Assembly: GCA_009840305.1 (NCBI GenBank) | Contig: VXNY01000029.1 | Coordinates: 62,001-126,000, forward strand | Length of the DNA stretch: 64,000 bases | Direction of reading: 5' to 3' | From: Gammaproteobacteria bacterium | GTDB lineage: Bacteria > Pseudomonadota > Gammaproteobacteria > Pseudomonadales > Azotimanducaceae | Part shown: positions 44,399 through 52,750 of the stretch, one piece after another | Position numbering within the stretch: position 1 is the first letter of the stretch | Layout: each line of letters starts with the position of its first letter | The notes under the pieces: generated by a model | What the model was told of the DNA's origin: nothing | Databases searched by the model: none | What the model saw: the letters and a program-made list of their open reading frames with translations, nothing else | Made by a program: the position numbers and the translations under genes

Positions 44399-45922
44399 AT
44401 GGATTTTGAGTTAAAAAGACGGTCTTTTATGAAACGATCAATTACTACCTGCTTGATTGCCTGTGGGGCTTTGTTCATCGTAGAGTTCGGTGTGGAGTTA
44501 GCTGTCCCACACAACAGTTCTCTGTCGTCCCTTTTTGGCGTGATGAGTGCGCAGAGCGATGACGAAGATAAACCAGAAGACCCTCGACCTGAAAGAAAAC
44601 TACCGACCGTTTCTCAAGAGTGGTACATGCAAGTTTCAAAAGTTGCCGAAGCTGTTGAGGAAGAAGACTACGAGAAAGCAAAAGAGCTGTTAGCTCGACA
44701 TGTGGAACGAACACGACGTTGGAACGAACGCGAACTCGCGATTTTTCACGAGAGGTTCATGCAATTAGCGTTAACCCTCGAAGATCACGATTTAGCGTTA
44801 GAAAACGCGAAGAAAATCCTAGAGTATTCGGAATCTGTCACCTATTTTTTGGAAGAAACAGCCCTTTGGTTGATTGCTCGGATTTACGGGAGTGATCAAT
44901 ATAGGGATTATGAGAAATCTCTCGAATACATTCAGAGATGGTTGGATCTGAAAAACGATTGGGAGGAAGGTTCTAACAACTATGCATTCATCGCTAGCAT
45001 CTACACCAATATAGAAGATTATTACAAGGTTGAAGAGTGGATGACGCGGGCAATAGACAAGGCAAAAGAAGAAGAAAATAAAGTACAGGAACACTGGTGG
45101 GTACAGCTATGGCAGGCATACGTTCAACTATCTGAGGAACTTGAAGATAGTCCCAAAGAACGGGATAGTTACCTTCAAAAAGCTCTTGATTTGTCTCAAT
45201 TTTTGGTTTACGAATACATAGAGAAGAAAGAATATTGGACAAGGTTGAGCTCGGTGTACGCAAAAATTGAATCCCTTTCTGAAACTACCGACGAAGAGTC
45301 TAGAGGAAAGTGGGGATACACTATGGAAGGAGCTTATCATTTTGGTCTATTGGAAAGTGAAAGCGATCTCAAGCGAGTAATTTCTGGTATACGAAGTAAA
45401 GAAGCCCACAGTCGGGCTGCACGCGTTTTCGAAGAGGGCTTTAATCTAGAGATTATCGAACGAAATTTCGACAATTTGAATCGATACGGTCAAACGTTGT
45501 ACTTGACCACTAACATGGAAAAAGCTGCTGCAGCATATGAAGAAGCGGTGAGTTTCAAAGATGATCCTACAGTGTTGCATTCTTTAGCGAGCCTCCATCA
45601 ATTAATGGACAACTTTGACAAATGTATTTCTTTTGCGGAACGAGCGTTAAACGCGACCGAGGGCGAGCTTAGACAACCAGAACAAGTTAAGTTTCTCAAA
45701 GGTGTGTGTCAGTTTTACGATGACGATTTAGATGGAAGCGAAGCTACCATGGAGGAACTCCGCGAGGAGATTGGTAAGGATTCGGATAACACCAGACTTA
45801 AGAATTTGCGAGAATCTGCGGGTCAATACATCGACTTGATTGAAAGTGAGCGGAGTCGTATTGAGTGGAAAAACTACGTCGAAGAACAGTGGCGGTTATA
45901 CAATGAGTCAAAACGTAGTTAG
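44399..45922 (+). CDS. TPR-repeat periplasmic protein, long form
   Basis: This 507-residue protein has an N-terminal hydrophobic segment (about residues 11-32) and an acidic linker. Many TPR-like helical pairs follow over the rest of the chain, for example YEKAKELLARHV, KAAAAYEEAVSF and FDKCISFAERALNATE. It is rich in Trp and Tyr, and rich in Glu and Lys overall. The start could be ATG 44399 or ATG 44429. It directly follows its shorter paralogue and probably forms the last gene of the TonB2-type cluster. No catalytic motif is visible. Confidence 0.75.
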   Translation: MDFELKRRSFMKRSITTCLIACGALFIVEFGVELAVPHNSSLSSLFGVMSAQSDDEDKPEDPRPERKLPTVSQEWYMQVSKVAEAVEEEDYEKAKELLARHVERTRRWNERELAIFHERFMQLALTLEDHDLALENAKKILEYSESVTYFLEETALWLIARIYGSDQYRDYEKSLEYIQRWLDLKNDWEEGSNNYAFIASIYTNIEDYYKVEEWMTRAIDKAKEEENKVQEHWWVQLWQAYVQLSEELEDSPKERDSYLQKALDLSQFLVYEYIEKKEYWTRLSSVYAKIESLSETTDEESRGKWGYTMEGAYHFGLLESESDLKRVISGIRSKEAHSRAARVFEEGFNLEIIERNFDNLNRYGQTLYLTTNMEKAAAAYEEAVSFKDDPTVLHSLASLHQLMDNFDKCISFAERALNATEGELRQPEQVKFLKGVCQFYDDDLDGSEATMEELREEIGKDSDNTRLKNLRESAGQYIDLIESERSRIEWKNYVEEQWRLYNESKRS

Positions 45923-46280
45923 ACCGGTGTAAAAGGATTGATTGAACTCACACATACTAAGCGCCGACCGTTTATTGTGTGGGATCGTCCTCTGGCATAA
46001 TCGTACTTGGATGGGAATACAGGTTCGGGGAACCTAGACACTAAAAGAGAGGGCTAGAGGTGTCATCCAATCGCCCTACCAACAGAAAGACATCTACACC
46101 GAGTATACGTTTAAAGCGTAGGAATGGTCTTCTTAATCTCAAATCCAATACAGAAAGCTGATACTCGATGTCGAAATCGCGTTTCCTCTTTTAGCAGAAT
46201 TCGTTCGTTCACTGCTAGCGGACATCGGTAAACGTTGTTTACACATCGCAAGTTGCGTTGGTTGGACGGCCTAACTGAAC
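45923..46280. other. Non-coding 358 bases before ribE
   Basis: No gene is present. An FMN riboswitch was considered because ribE follows; the conserved RFN sequence blocks are not seen. The 3' part holds the palindrome at 46229-46243. A terminator for the TPR genes should be here, but I see no clear stem followed by T residues. Confidence 0.5.
46229..46243. promoter_or_regulatory. Palindromic operator candidate upstream of ribE
   Basis: GTAAAC-GTT-GTTTAC is a perfect inverted repeat 37 bases before the ribE start. It resembles sites bound by LacI-family dimers such as PurR, but only partly. If functional it would control ribE and pyrF together. Confidence 0.35.
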
Positions 46281-46928
46281 ATGTTTAGCGGAATTGTTGC
46301 TGCTTCTTGTCAAGTTCTTTCGATAGACCAAAAGAACGGGATACATCGACTAACACTAGATTTAACTGGGTTAACGCAACACCTGGAGGTAGGTGCTTCA
46401 GTCGCGATTAACGGCGTGTGTTTGACAGTGGTAGCCATCGACGATGTTTCTGTAAGTTTTGAAATCGTACAGGCGACATATAACCAAACTAATCTACGAA
46501 TCTTGTCTCCCGCTACCTTGGTAAACGTTGAACGATCTATTCGACTGGGGGACGAAATCGGCGGACATTTGCTCGCAGGGCACATTGCAGGTGTGGTTAC
46601 AGTTTTGCACGTACATATCTCTTCCAATGAACATAGTGTTGAGTTCGTTGTACCGGAACCGTGGCGGAAGTACTGTCACACTAAGGGGTACATTGCGCTC
46701 GACGGTGTCAGCCTTACTCTTGCTTCCTTCGATTACGAAACGGGTACTGGAATTGTAAATTTAATACCAGAAACCCTACGAAGGACTACACTCAGGACCG
46801 TCGCAAAGGGTAAGTTGTTGAATTTCGAGGTAGATCCGACAACTCTCACTATTGTTGACACTGTTGAAAGAATACTACAATCAATGCCCAAAACAATAGA
46901 TGAACCAAAACACAAGGCTAGTTCGTAG
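46281..46928 (+). CDS. ribE: Riboflavin synthase alpha subunit (RibE/RibC)
   Basis: This 215-residue enzyme joins two lumazine molecules to form riboflavin. It shows the two-fold repeat of the family: MFSGIVA opens the first barrel, GASVAINGVCLTVV is its signature, and GYIALDGVSLTLA is the matching part of the second barrel. GGHLLAGHIAGV lies between them. It is isolated from other riboflavin genes and is followed three bases later by pyrF. Confidence 0.94.
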   Translation: MFSGIVAASCQVLSIDQKNGIHRLTLDLTGLTQHLEVGASVAINGVCLTVVAIDDVSVSFEIVQATYNQTNLRILSPATLVNVERSIRLGDEIGGHLLAGHIAGVVTVLHVHISSNEHSVEFVVPEPWRKYCHTKGYIALDGVSLTLASFDYETGTGIVNLIPETLRRTTLRTVAKGKLLNFEVDPTTLTIVDTVERILQSMPKTIDEPKHKASS

Positions 46929-46931
46929 TAC

Positions 46932-47726
46932 ATGTTTCTCGACACTTTAGAAGCGAGTGCTCGCCGTGTAAATTCATGCTTATGTGTTGGCTTAGATATC
47001 AATTGGCTCGAGATGTCAGCCTATGACACAGATTCGTCAAGTCTTTTAGATTTTGCTAAGTCACTCGTACAGTCAACTAGTCAACACGCTTGTGTTTTCA
47101 AATTCAATCATGCGTTTTTTGCTGCACAAGGATTAGAAGAACAACTTGCTCGAATAATTGCGTACGTGAAGGAGTCTTATCCTGATACTCCCGTTATATT
47201 GGACGCAAAACGTGGAGATATTGGAAATACCGCGGAACGCTACGCAGAAGAAGCCTTTATACGATACAACGCAGACGCGGTCACTGTCAATCCTTATTTA
47301 GGGTGGGACTCAGTCGAACCCTTTCTTCGATATCGCGACAAAGGAGTAATTCTGCTCTGTCGTACCAGTAACGAAGACTCGGGGTGGATTCAAGAAGCGG
47401 GTAAAGATCACCCAGTGTATTTAATGGTTGCGGAACGAGTCCATCAAGAAGAAAATCCTAACCTTCTCTTGGTCGTTGGCGCAACCCAACTTGAAGCGCT
47501 CTCTCAAGTGCGACAAATTGCTCCTTCTACGACGCTTCTGGTACCGGGGATCGGTGCTCAAGGTGGAGATCTAACAGCCGTATTGCAGCGAGCTCGGCGT
47601 AGCGACGGGTTAGGAGTAATCATAAATTGCTCTCGAAGTATCATTGCTCACCCAGACACCGATGATTACTTTTTTCAAGTAGCCGAGTCAGCAGCGGAGT
47701 ACGCGCAACTGATGTCCATTCAATAG
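46932..47726 (+). CDS. pyrF: Orotidine 5'-phosphate decarboxylase, type 2
   Basis: This 264-residue decarboxylase makes UMP from OMP in pyrimidine synthesis. The catalytic lysine-aspartate cluster is in LDAKRGDIGNTAERYA, the form found in type 2 enzymes (as in mycobacteria and myxobacteria), not the type 1 DLKFHDIPNT form of E. coli. Also present are KFNHAFF, VTVNPYLGWDS and VPGIGAQGGD. Three bases separate it from ribE. Confidence 0.94.
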   Translation: MFLDTLEASARRVNSCLCVGLDINWLEMSAYDTDSSSLLDFAKSLVQSTSQHACVFKFNHAFFAAQGLEEQLARIIAYVKESYPDTPVILDAKRGDIGNTAERYAEEAFIRYNADAVTVNPYLGWDSVEPFLRYRDKGVILLCRTSNEDSGWIQEAGKDHPVYLMVAERVHQEENPNLLLVVGATQLEALSQVRQIAPSTTLLVPGIGAQGGDLTAVLQRARRSDGLGVIINCSRSIIAHPDTDDYFFQVAESAAEYAQLMSIQ

Positions 47727-47798
47727 TATTGATTGAGTTATCTGTTGTCCCTATATGTAGATTTCGACACATTGAACGAACCATTATGAGAGAACTTT

Positions 47799-48974
47799 TT
47801 GCCGACTTACCCGTTTGATTGGCAGGATCCATTCCGTTTACATGAACAACTCTCCGAAGAAGAGAGGCTTGTTCAACAATCTGCTGCAGAATTTGCGTCG
47901 TCGTGCTTGACACCACGTGTGGTCGAAGCTAATAGAAACGAAGTTTTTGATCCAGAGATATACTTGGAAATGGGAAAGCGTAGTCTACTAGGAGCTACAC
48001 TGCCGAATGAGTATGGTTGCGCCCAAACGAACTATGTTAGCTACGGTTTAATCGCAAGGGAAATCGAAAGGATAGACTCGGGGTACCGTTCTGCATTGAG
48101 CGTTCAATCGTCTCTTGTAATGTATCCAATTTTTCTTTACGGAACAGAAGAACTGCGCACTAGGTACTTACCGAAATTAGCGAGTGGCGAACTGATTGGT
48201 TGTTTCGGATTGACGGAACCGAATCACGGGTCCGATCCAGGAAACATGGAGAGTAAAGCGATATCGGTAGAGGATGGGTATGTTTTGAATGGAACGAAAA
48301 CATGGATAACTAATGCACCGATTGCAGATATTTCGATTGTTTGGGCAAAACTGGACGACATCATTCGAGGCTTCATCGTCGAACGGGATAGTGCTGGATT
48401 TACCACTCCGTCAATTAAAGGAAAACTAAGTCTGCGTGCTTCAGATACGGGGGAGCTTGTGTTGCGTGATGTATTTGTTCCTTCGAGTCACCTGTTACCC
48501 GATGCCACTGGTCTTAGCGGTCCATTTAGATGTCTGAATCAAGCAAGGTACGGTATTACTTGGGGAGCAATGGGTGCTGCTGAATTTTGTTGGCACGCGG
48601 CACGTCAGTATACCGTCGAACGTGAGCAATTCGGCGAGCCGCTCGCGGCGCGACAATTGGTGCAAAAGAAATTAGTGGATATGCAGACCGAAATAACTCT
48701 CGGCCTGCAAGGATGTCTTCGACTGGGACGCATGTTAGACGAGGATCGATTACCGGTGGAGAATATTTCCTTACTCAAGCGAAATAACAGCCAAAAAGCA
48801 CTCGAGATCGCCAGAATGGCACGAGATTTGCACGGAGCTAATGGGATATCTGACGAGTATCACGTCATGCGTCATCTGGTGAACTTAGAAACGGTGAATA
48901 CCTACGAGGGTACTCACGACATTCATGCGTTGATACTCGGCCGAGCTCAAACTGGTTTTCAAGCATTTTCCTGA
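47799..48974 (+). CDS. gcdH: Acyl-CoA dehydrogenase, glutaryl-CoA dehydrogenase-like
   Basis: This 391-residue FAD enzyme has the active-site glutamate at about residue 370 in [19 protein letters not shown], a glutaryl-CoA dehydrogenase-type ending. FAD/substrate-contact motifs are [11 protein letters not shown] and [10 protein letters not shown]. Glutaryl-CoA dehydrogenase oxidises and decarboxylates glutaryl-CoA in lysine and tryptophan breakdown. The start is TTG at 47799; the ATG at 47786 is in another frame. uvrC starts two bases after its stop. Confidence 0.88.
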   Translation: MPTYPFDWQDPFRLHEQLSEEERLVQQSAAEFASSCLTPRVVEANRNEVFDPEIYLEMGKRSLLGATLPNEYGCAQTNYVSYGLIAREIERIDSGYRSALSVQSSLVMYPIFLYGTEELRTRYLPKLASGELIGCFGLTEPNHGSDPGNMESKAISVEDGYVLNGTKTWITNAPIADISIVWAKLDDIIRGFIVERDSAGFTTPSIKGKLSLRASDTGELVLRDVFVPSSHLLPDATGLSGPFRCLNQARYGITWGAMGAAEFCWHAARQYTVEREQFGEPLAARQLVQKKLVDMQTEITLGLQGCLRLGRMLDEDRLPVENISLLKRNNSQKALEIARMARDLHGANGISDEYHVMRHLVNLETVNTYEGTHDIHALILGRAQTGFQAFS

Positions 48975-48976
48975 GT

Positions 48977-50827
48977 GTGTCCATGGGACCGATGACCGAC
49001 ATCGCAACAGAGAAGGAATCAGATCCTACGACACTGCTCAGTTCTTTACCGGCGAGATGTGGTGTTTATCGGTTTTTGGATGAACAGAGTAGCGTTTTGT
49101 ATGTAGGTAAAGCTAATAACATCAAATCTCGCGTGTTAAGTTACTTTCGACCAACAGGATTAGCGACGAAGACTATGCGTCTGGTGGATCGAACTAGAGA
49201 TATTCAGTTTACGGTTACCGAGAGTGAGACTGAAGCTTTATTACTCGAGCAATCTTTCATAAAACGGGAGAAGCCGCCGTTCAACGTTCTTCTCAGAGAT
49301 GATAAGAGCTACCCATACATTCACATCACCGACCACGAGTACCCGCAAATTAAGCGACACCGCGGCCGCACTCACGATCGCGGTACATTTTTCGGTCCGT
49401 ATCCAAGTACAGTCGCGGTGAGAAATTCGTTGTCCATATTGCAACGCGTCTTTCAACTACGTCCATGCGAAGACTCTATGTTTAAGAATAGATCACGCCC
49501 GTGTTTGCAGTATCAAATCAAAAGGTGTAGTGGCCCGTGCGTGGGCTTGATTGACCCAGCCCAATATAATCAAGAATTACGCTTAGCCAAGCTGTTCTTA
49601 GAAGGCAAGAGCCAGTCGTTGTTAGATGAGCTCAAGTCTAGAATGCGGGCACTGGCAGACTCGAAGCAGTACGAGGAAGCCGCGCGATTGCGTGATCAAA
49701 TTCAAGATTTACGCCAAGTACAAGAAGAGCAACATGTGCATAAGTCTTCTGGTGACGTAGACGCGTTCGCTATAGCTACAGCAGAAAATCACGTGTGCAT
49801 TCAAGGTATGTTCATACGAAATGGAATTTTGATGGGTCATCGAAATTGGTATCCAAAGAACGAACTTCAAGCACATTCTGCGAGTGTATTGAGTTCTTTT
49901 GTGTCCCAATACTACTTCGGTACGGTTGAACGAAACATTCCTCGAACTGTCCTGACGATGCAATCTCTCGAAGATAGCAACGTTCTTGCTGAAGCACTGA
50001 CAAAAAAAGCCGGTCATTTCGTTGAAGTAACTTCACAGGTTCGAGCATCGCGCGCAAAGTGGCAAGAAATGGTGGAACAGAATACGAACCTAGCGCTAGC
50101 GGCGTATGTTCGAGCTCGTCAGAATGAATCAGAACGTCTGTTTGATTTACAGCAACTCTTGGAGTTAGACCAATTGCCGCAAAGACTTGAGTGTTTCGAC
50201 GTAAGTCACACACATGGCGAAGCGACTATGGCGGCTTGCGTTGTCTTCGATGCGAATGGTCCGGTTACCTCCGACTATAGACGTTATAAAATTAAAGATA
50301 TTGAACCAGGAGACGACTACGCCGCCTTGTATCAAGCCGTAGAGCGTCGCTTTAAGCGCATTCAGAACGAAGAAGGACCAGTACCGGACATATTGATAAT
50401 CGACGGTGGCCGCGGACAATTAAACAAAGTAGAGGAACTGTTGCTTTCGTACACAGACAAAGAAGTAGTGCTACTAGGGATCTCTAAAGGCGAAGGACGT
50501 AATCCAGAACATGACACCTTGTGGCGAGCCGGCGAAGGAGCCGTATCATTAGACCCGACAAACGGGTCGATGCACCTTCTACAACACATTCGCGACGAAG
50601 CTCATCGCTTTGCCATAACCGGACATCGTGCGGCGCGCCGCCGAACACGAAAGCAATCAGAATTAGATGAGATCGTGGGAATCGGTCCGAAACGCAAACG
50701 TCAATTGTTGACGCACTTCGGGTCAACAGCGTCGATTCGAACTGCGAGTGTTGCTGAAATCGCTAAGGTACCTGGTATCAGTCGTAAGTTAGCTTATGAA
50801 ATTCATGAGGTTTTCCATGCTCCGTAG
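48977..50827 (+). CDS. uvrC: UvrABC system protein C
   Basis: This 616-residue nuclease cuts both sides of damaged DNA in nucleotide excision repair. The GIY-YIG domain is at residues about 22-100 (CGVYRFLDEQSSVLYVGK), and a UVR segment is near 205-240. The RNase H-like domain has DVSHTHGEATMAACVVF and LIIDGGRGQLNK. A helix-hairpin-helix tail contains VGIGPKRKRQLL and VPGISRKLAYEI. The start is GTG 48977 or ATG 48983. It overlaps pgsA, matching the uvrC-pgsA-tRNA order of many gammaproteobacteria. Confidence 0.95.
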   Translation: MSMGPMTDIATEKESDPTTLLSSLPARCGVYRFLDEQSSVLYVGKANNIKSRVLSYFRPTGLATKTMRLVDRTRDIQFTVTESETEALLLEQSFIKREKPPFNVLLRDDKSYPYIHITDHEYPQIKRHRGRTHDRGTFFGPYPSTVAVRNSLSILQRVFQLRPCEDSMFKNRSRPCLQYQIKRCSGPCVGLIDPAQYNQELRLAKLFLEGKSQSLLDELKSRMRALADSKQYEEAARLRDQIQDLRQVQEEQHVHKSSGDVDAFAIATAENHVCIQGMFIRNGILMGHRNWYPKNELQAHSASVLSSFVSQYYFGTVERNIPRTVLTMQSLEDSNVLAEALTKKAGHFVEVTSQVRASRAKWQEMVEQNTNLALAAYVRARQNESERLFDLQQLLELDQLPQRLECFDVSHTHGEATMAACVVFDANGPVTSDYRRYKIKDIEPGDDYAALYQAVERRFKRIQNEEGPVPDILIIDGGRGQLNKVEELLLSYTDKEVVLLGISKGEGRNPEHDTLWRAGEGAVSLDPTNGSMHLLQHIRDEAHRFAITGHRAARRRTRKQSELDEIVGIGPKRKRQLLTHFGSTASIRTASVAEIAKVPGISRKLAYEIHEVFHAP

Positions 50828-51395
50828 CCTAAAGGCTATTTTTTCGCCGAACACATTGTCGTTGTTGAGAATATTGTTAATTCCAATATTCGTGTTGATC
50901 TATATCTTTTCCGATACCCATCAATGGATCGCGGGGTTGTTGTTTGCTATTGCTTCGATCACGGATTTGCTTGATGGATATCTCGCGAGACGTACGGGTA
51001 AGACTTCTAGATTTGGCACGTTTCTAGATCCGACCGCAGATAAATTGACTGTCATCTCGGCGCTAGTACTCCTAGTCGGCATGCACGGAGAGCTGTGGCT
51101 AACGCTTCCAGGATTAGTAATCGTGTGTCGTGAACTACTTGTATCGTCCTTACGTGAGTGGATGGCTGAGCGACAAGTACGTTCACAGGTTGCGGTAACC
51201 GAGATTTCAAAGGCGAAGACCGTGGTTCAGATGGTGGCGATCGTGATATTGTTGTCCAATGAGCCAGCACTTAGCTTTTGGACCGTCTTAGGCTACGTGA
51301 TGATCTACGTCGCGACAGCGTTAACGCTGTGGTCGATGTTTATGCATTTGCGGTCCGCGTGGCCGGTGTTGCGGTCGGATTTTATCGACAAGTGA
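50817..51395 (+). CDS. pgsA: CDP-diacylglycerol-glycerol-3-phosphate phosphatidyltransferase (PgsA)
   Basis: This inner-membrane enzyme of about 192 residues makes phosphatidylglycerol phosphate. The CDP-alcohol signature (D-x2-DG-x2-AR-x8-G-x3-D-x3-D) is complete in DLLDGYLARRTGKTSRFG and the following TFLDPTAD. Several membrane helices surround it. ATG 50817 is preferred because GAGG lies six bases upstream; ATG 50796 is possible. It overlaps the end of uvrC. Confidence 0.93.
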   Translation: MLRSLKAIFSPNTLSLLRILLIPIFVLIYIFSDTHQWIAGLLFAIASITDLLDGYLARRTGKTSRFGTFLDPTADKLTVISALVLLVGMHGELWLTLPGLVIVCRELLVSSLREWMAERQVRSQVAVTEISKAKTVVQMVAIVILLSNEPALSFWTVLGYVMIYVATALTLWSMFMHLRSAWPVLRSDFIDK

Positions 51396-51443
51396 CGAGA
51401 AGTTGTTGCACCTGACCGTGTACAATTAGTTTGCGATCCAATA

Positions 51444-51517
51444 GGCTGGGTGGCAGAGTGGTTATGCTGCGGACTGCAACTCCGTCTACGCCGGTTCGAT
51501 TCCGACCCCAGCCTCCA
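51444..51517 (+). tRNA. tRNA-Cys (GCA)
   Basis: This 74-base cloverleaf has a 7-bp acceptor stem GGCTGGG/CCCAGCC with T as discriminator and encoded CCA (51515-51517). The anticodon loop reads CTGCAAC, giving GCA for cysteine, and the T arm has GGTTCGATTCC. It follows pgsA, as in related genomes. Confidence 0.96.
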
Positions 51518-51533
51518 AACTCTATCGAATGTC

Positions 51534-51560
51534 TAGACAGCCGCTTTTGGGCTATCTACG
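51534..51560. terminator. Stem-loop between tRNA-Cys and prs
   Basis: AGACAGCC and GGCTATCT around GCTTTTG form an eight-base stem with one mismatch. It lies between two convergent genes. It has no T tract, so its role as a terminator is only probable. Confidence 0.35.
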
Positions 51561-51568
51561 GAAGTCCC

Positions 51569-52513
51569 TTATTTAAACAGAGTTGAAACGCTATAGCCCG
51601 AGTGGATTGCTTTTATAGCTTCTGCAAATAGCGGTGCGACCGTTATAGTCTCTATTTTGTCACTTGGTTCATCAGTGTCCATAGGTATCGAGTCGGTTAC
51701 CACTAGACGTTCGATCGGTGAGTCGGTAATTCTCTCGTGGGCTCGCCCCGAAAGCACTGGATGAACGGCAGCGGCTTCAATGCGTTGTACACCGCGAAGT
51801 TGTAGGAATCGAGCTGCTTCGAGCATCGTACCGCCGCTCGCAATCTCGTCATCTACAAGAAGCGCGTTCTTGCCGTCGACGTCACCAATCAATCCCACGG
51901 CTTGTGCCCGTTCATCATCGCCTACGCGACGTTTGTCAACGATCGCGATAGGTAGATCAAGTCGATTCGCATACTCGCGTAAATCCTTAGCCTCGCTTAC
52001 ATCACTGGCGACCAGAACAGAATTAGAAAGACTGGTCGTAGTTCGTAAGTGATCACACACTAATGGAGTTGCGTTCAACTGGTCTACTGGGATTCGAAAG
52101 AATCCACCGACTTGCGGTGAGTGAAGATTCATCGTCAACACTCGATCCGCCCCGGCTGTTTCCAACAAGTCAGCCATGAGACGTGCGGTGATCGAAATTC
52201 TCGGACGGTCTTTTTTGTCTGAGCGCGCGTAGAAAAAGTAGGGGAGTACTGCAGTAATCCGACGCGCTGAAGCGTGTTTCAACGCGTCGATAATAACCAG
52301 CAGTTCTACAATATAGTCCGACAACGGCGAGCGCGAAGTCTGGACCACAAAGACATCGGACTCTCGCACGTTTTCTTTGCACTGAAACATGATGTTGTCG
52401 TTCCCAAAACGAATGATCTCTGTTTTAGTGAGTGGAAGGCTAAGATGTTCGCCTATATCACGTGAAAATTGTTCGTGAGAGGTGCCAGAAATAAGCTTTA
52501 TGTCGTTAGGCAT
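51569..52513 (-). CDS. prs: Ribose-phosphate pyrophosphokinase
   Basis: This 314-residue enzyme makes PRPP from ribose 5-phosphate and ATP. It has FFYARSDKKDRPRISITARL, NLHSPQVGGFFRIPVD, the flexible-loop AIVDKRRVGD and the PRPP-binding LLVDDEIASGGTML. The KKDRPRISITAR form differs from the RQDRRVRSARVPITAK of E. coli Prs. It also lacks the usual ispE/pth neighbours, so it may be a second paralogue. It is convergent with tRNA-Cys and divergent from the hydantoinase operon. Confidence 0.9.
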   Translation of the reverse strand: MPNDIKLISGTSHEQFSRDIGEHLSLPLTKTEIIRFGNDNIMFQCKENVRESDVFVVQTSRSPLSDYIVELLVIIDALKHASARRITAVLPYFFYARSDKKDRPRISITARLMADLLETAGADRVLTMNLHSPQVGGFFRIPVDQLNATPLVCDHLRTTTSLSNSVLVASDVSEAKDLREYANRLDLPIAIVDKRRVGDDERAQAVGLIGDVDGKNALLVDDEIASGGTMLEAARFLQLRGVQRIEAAAVHPVLSGRAHERITDSPIERLVVTDSIPMDTDEPSDKIETITVAPLFAEAIKAIHSGYSVSTLFK

Positions 52514-52750
52514 AACTTAAAACAAATGTGCACACTGTTTAGTTGGAGACGTCAGGCTATCCCTTCTGCTGGTCTTATTTGCCAGATTCTTTACGGTTTC
52601 GCTAAGATAATCAGGCAGTACCAACAGACGACCATTGCCATTTGAGCAACGATTATATTGGAAAGCCCTAGTACTTGTTATGGACGATAGGTGATCGCAG
52701 TCCCTCTAGTAGAGAGAGGCCTGTTCTCGACAAGGAGAAATTGAGATTTT

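Noticed and set aside
45923-46280. FMN riboswitch upstream of ribE
   Set aside because: The conserved RFN blocks are not present; only short unrelated runs match.
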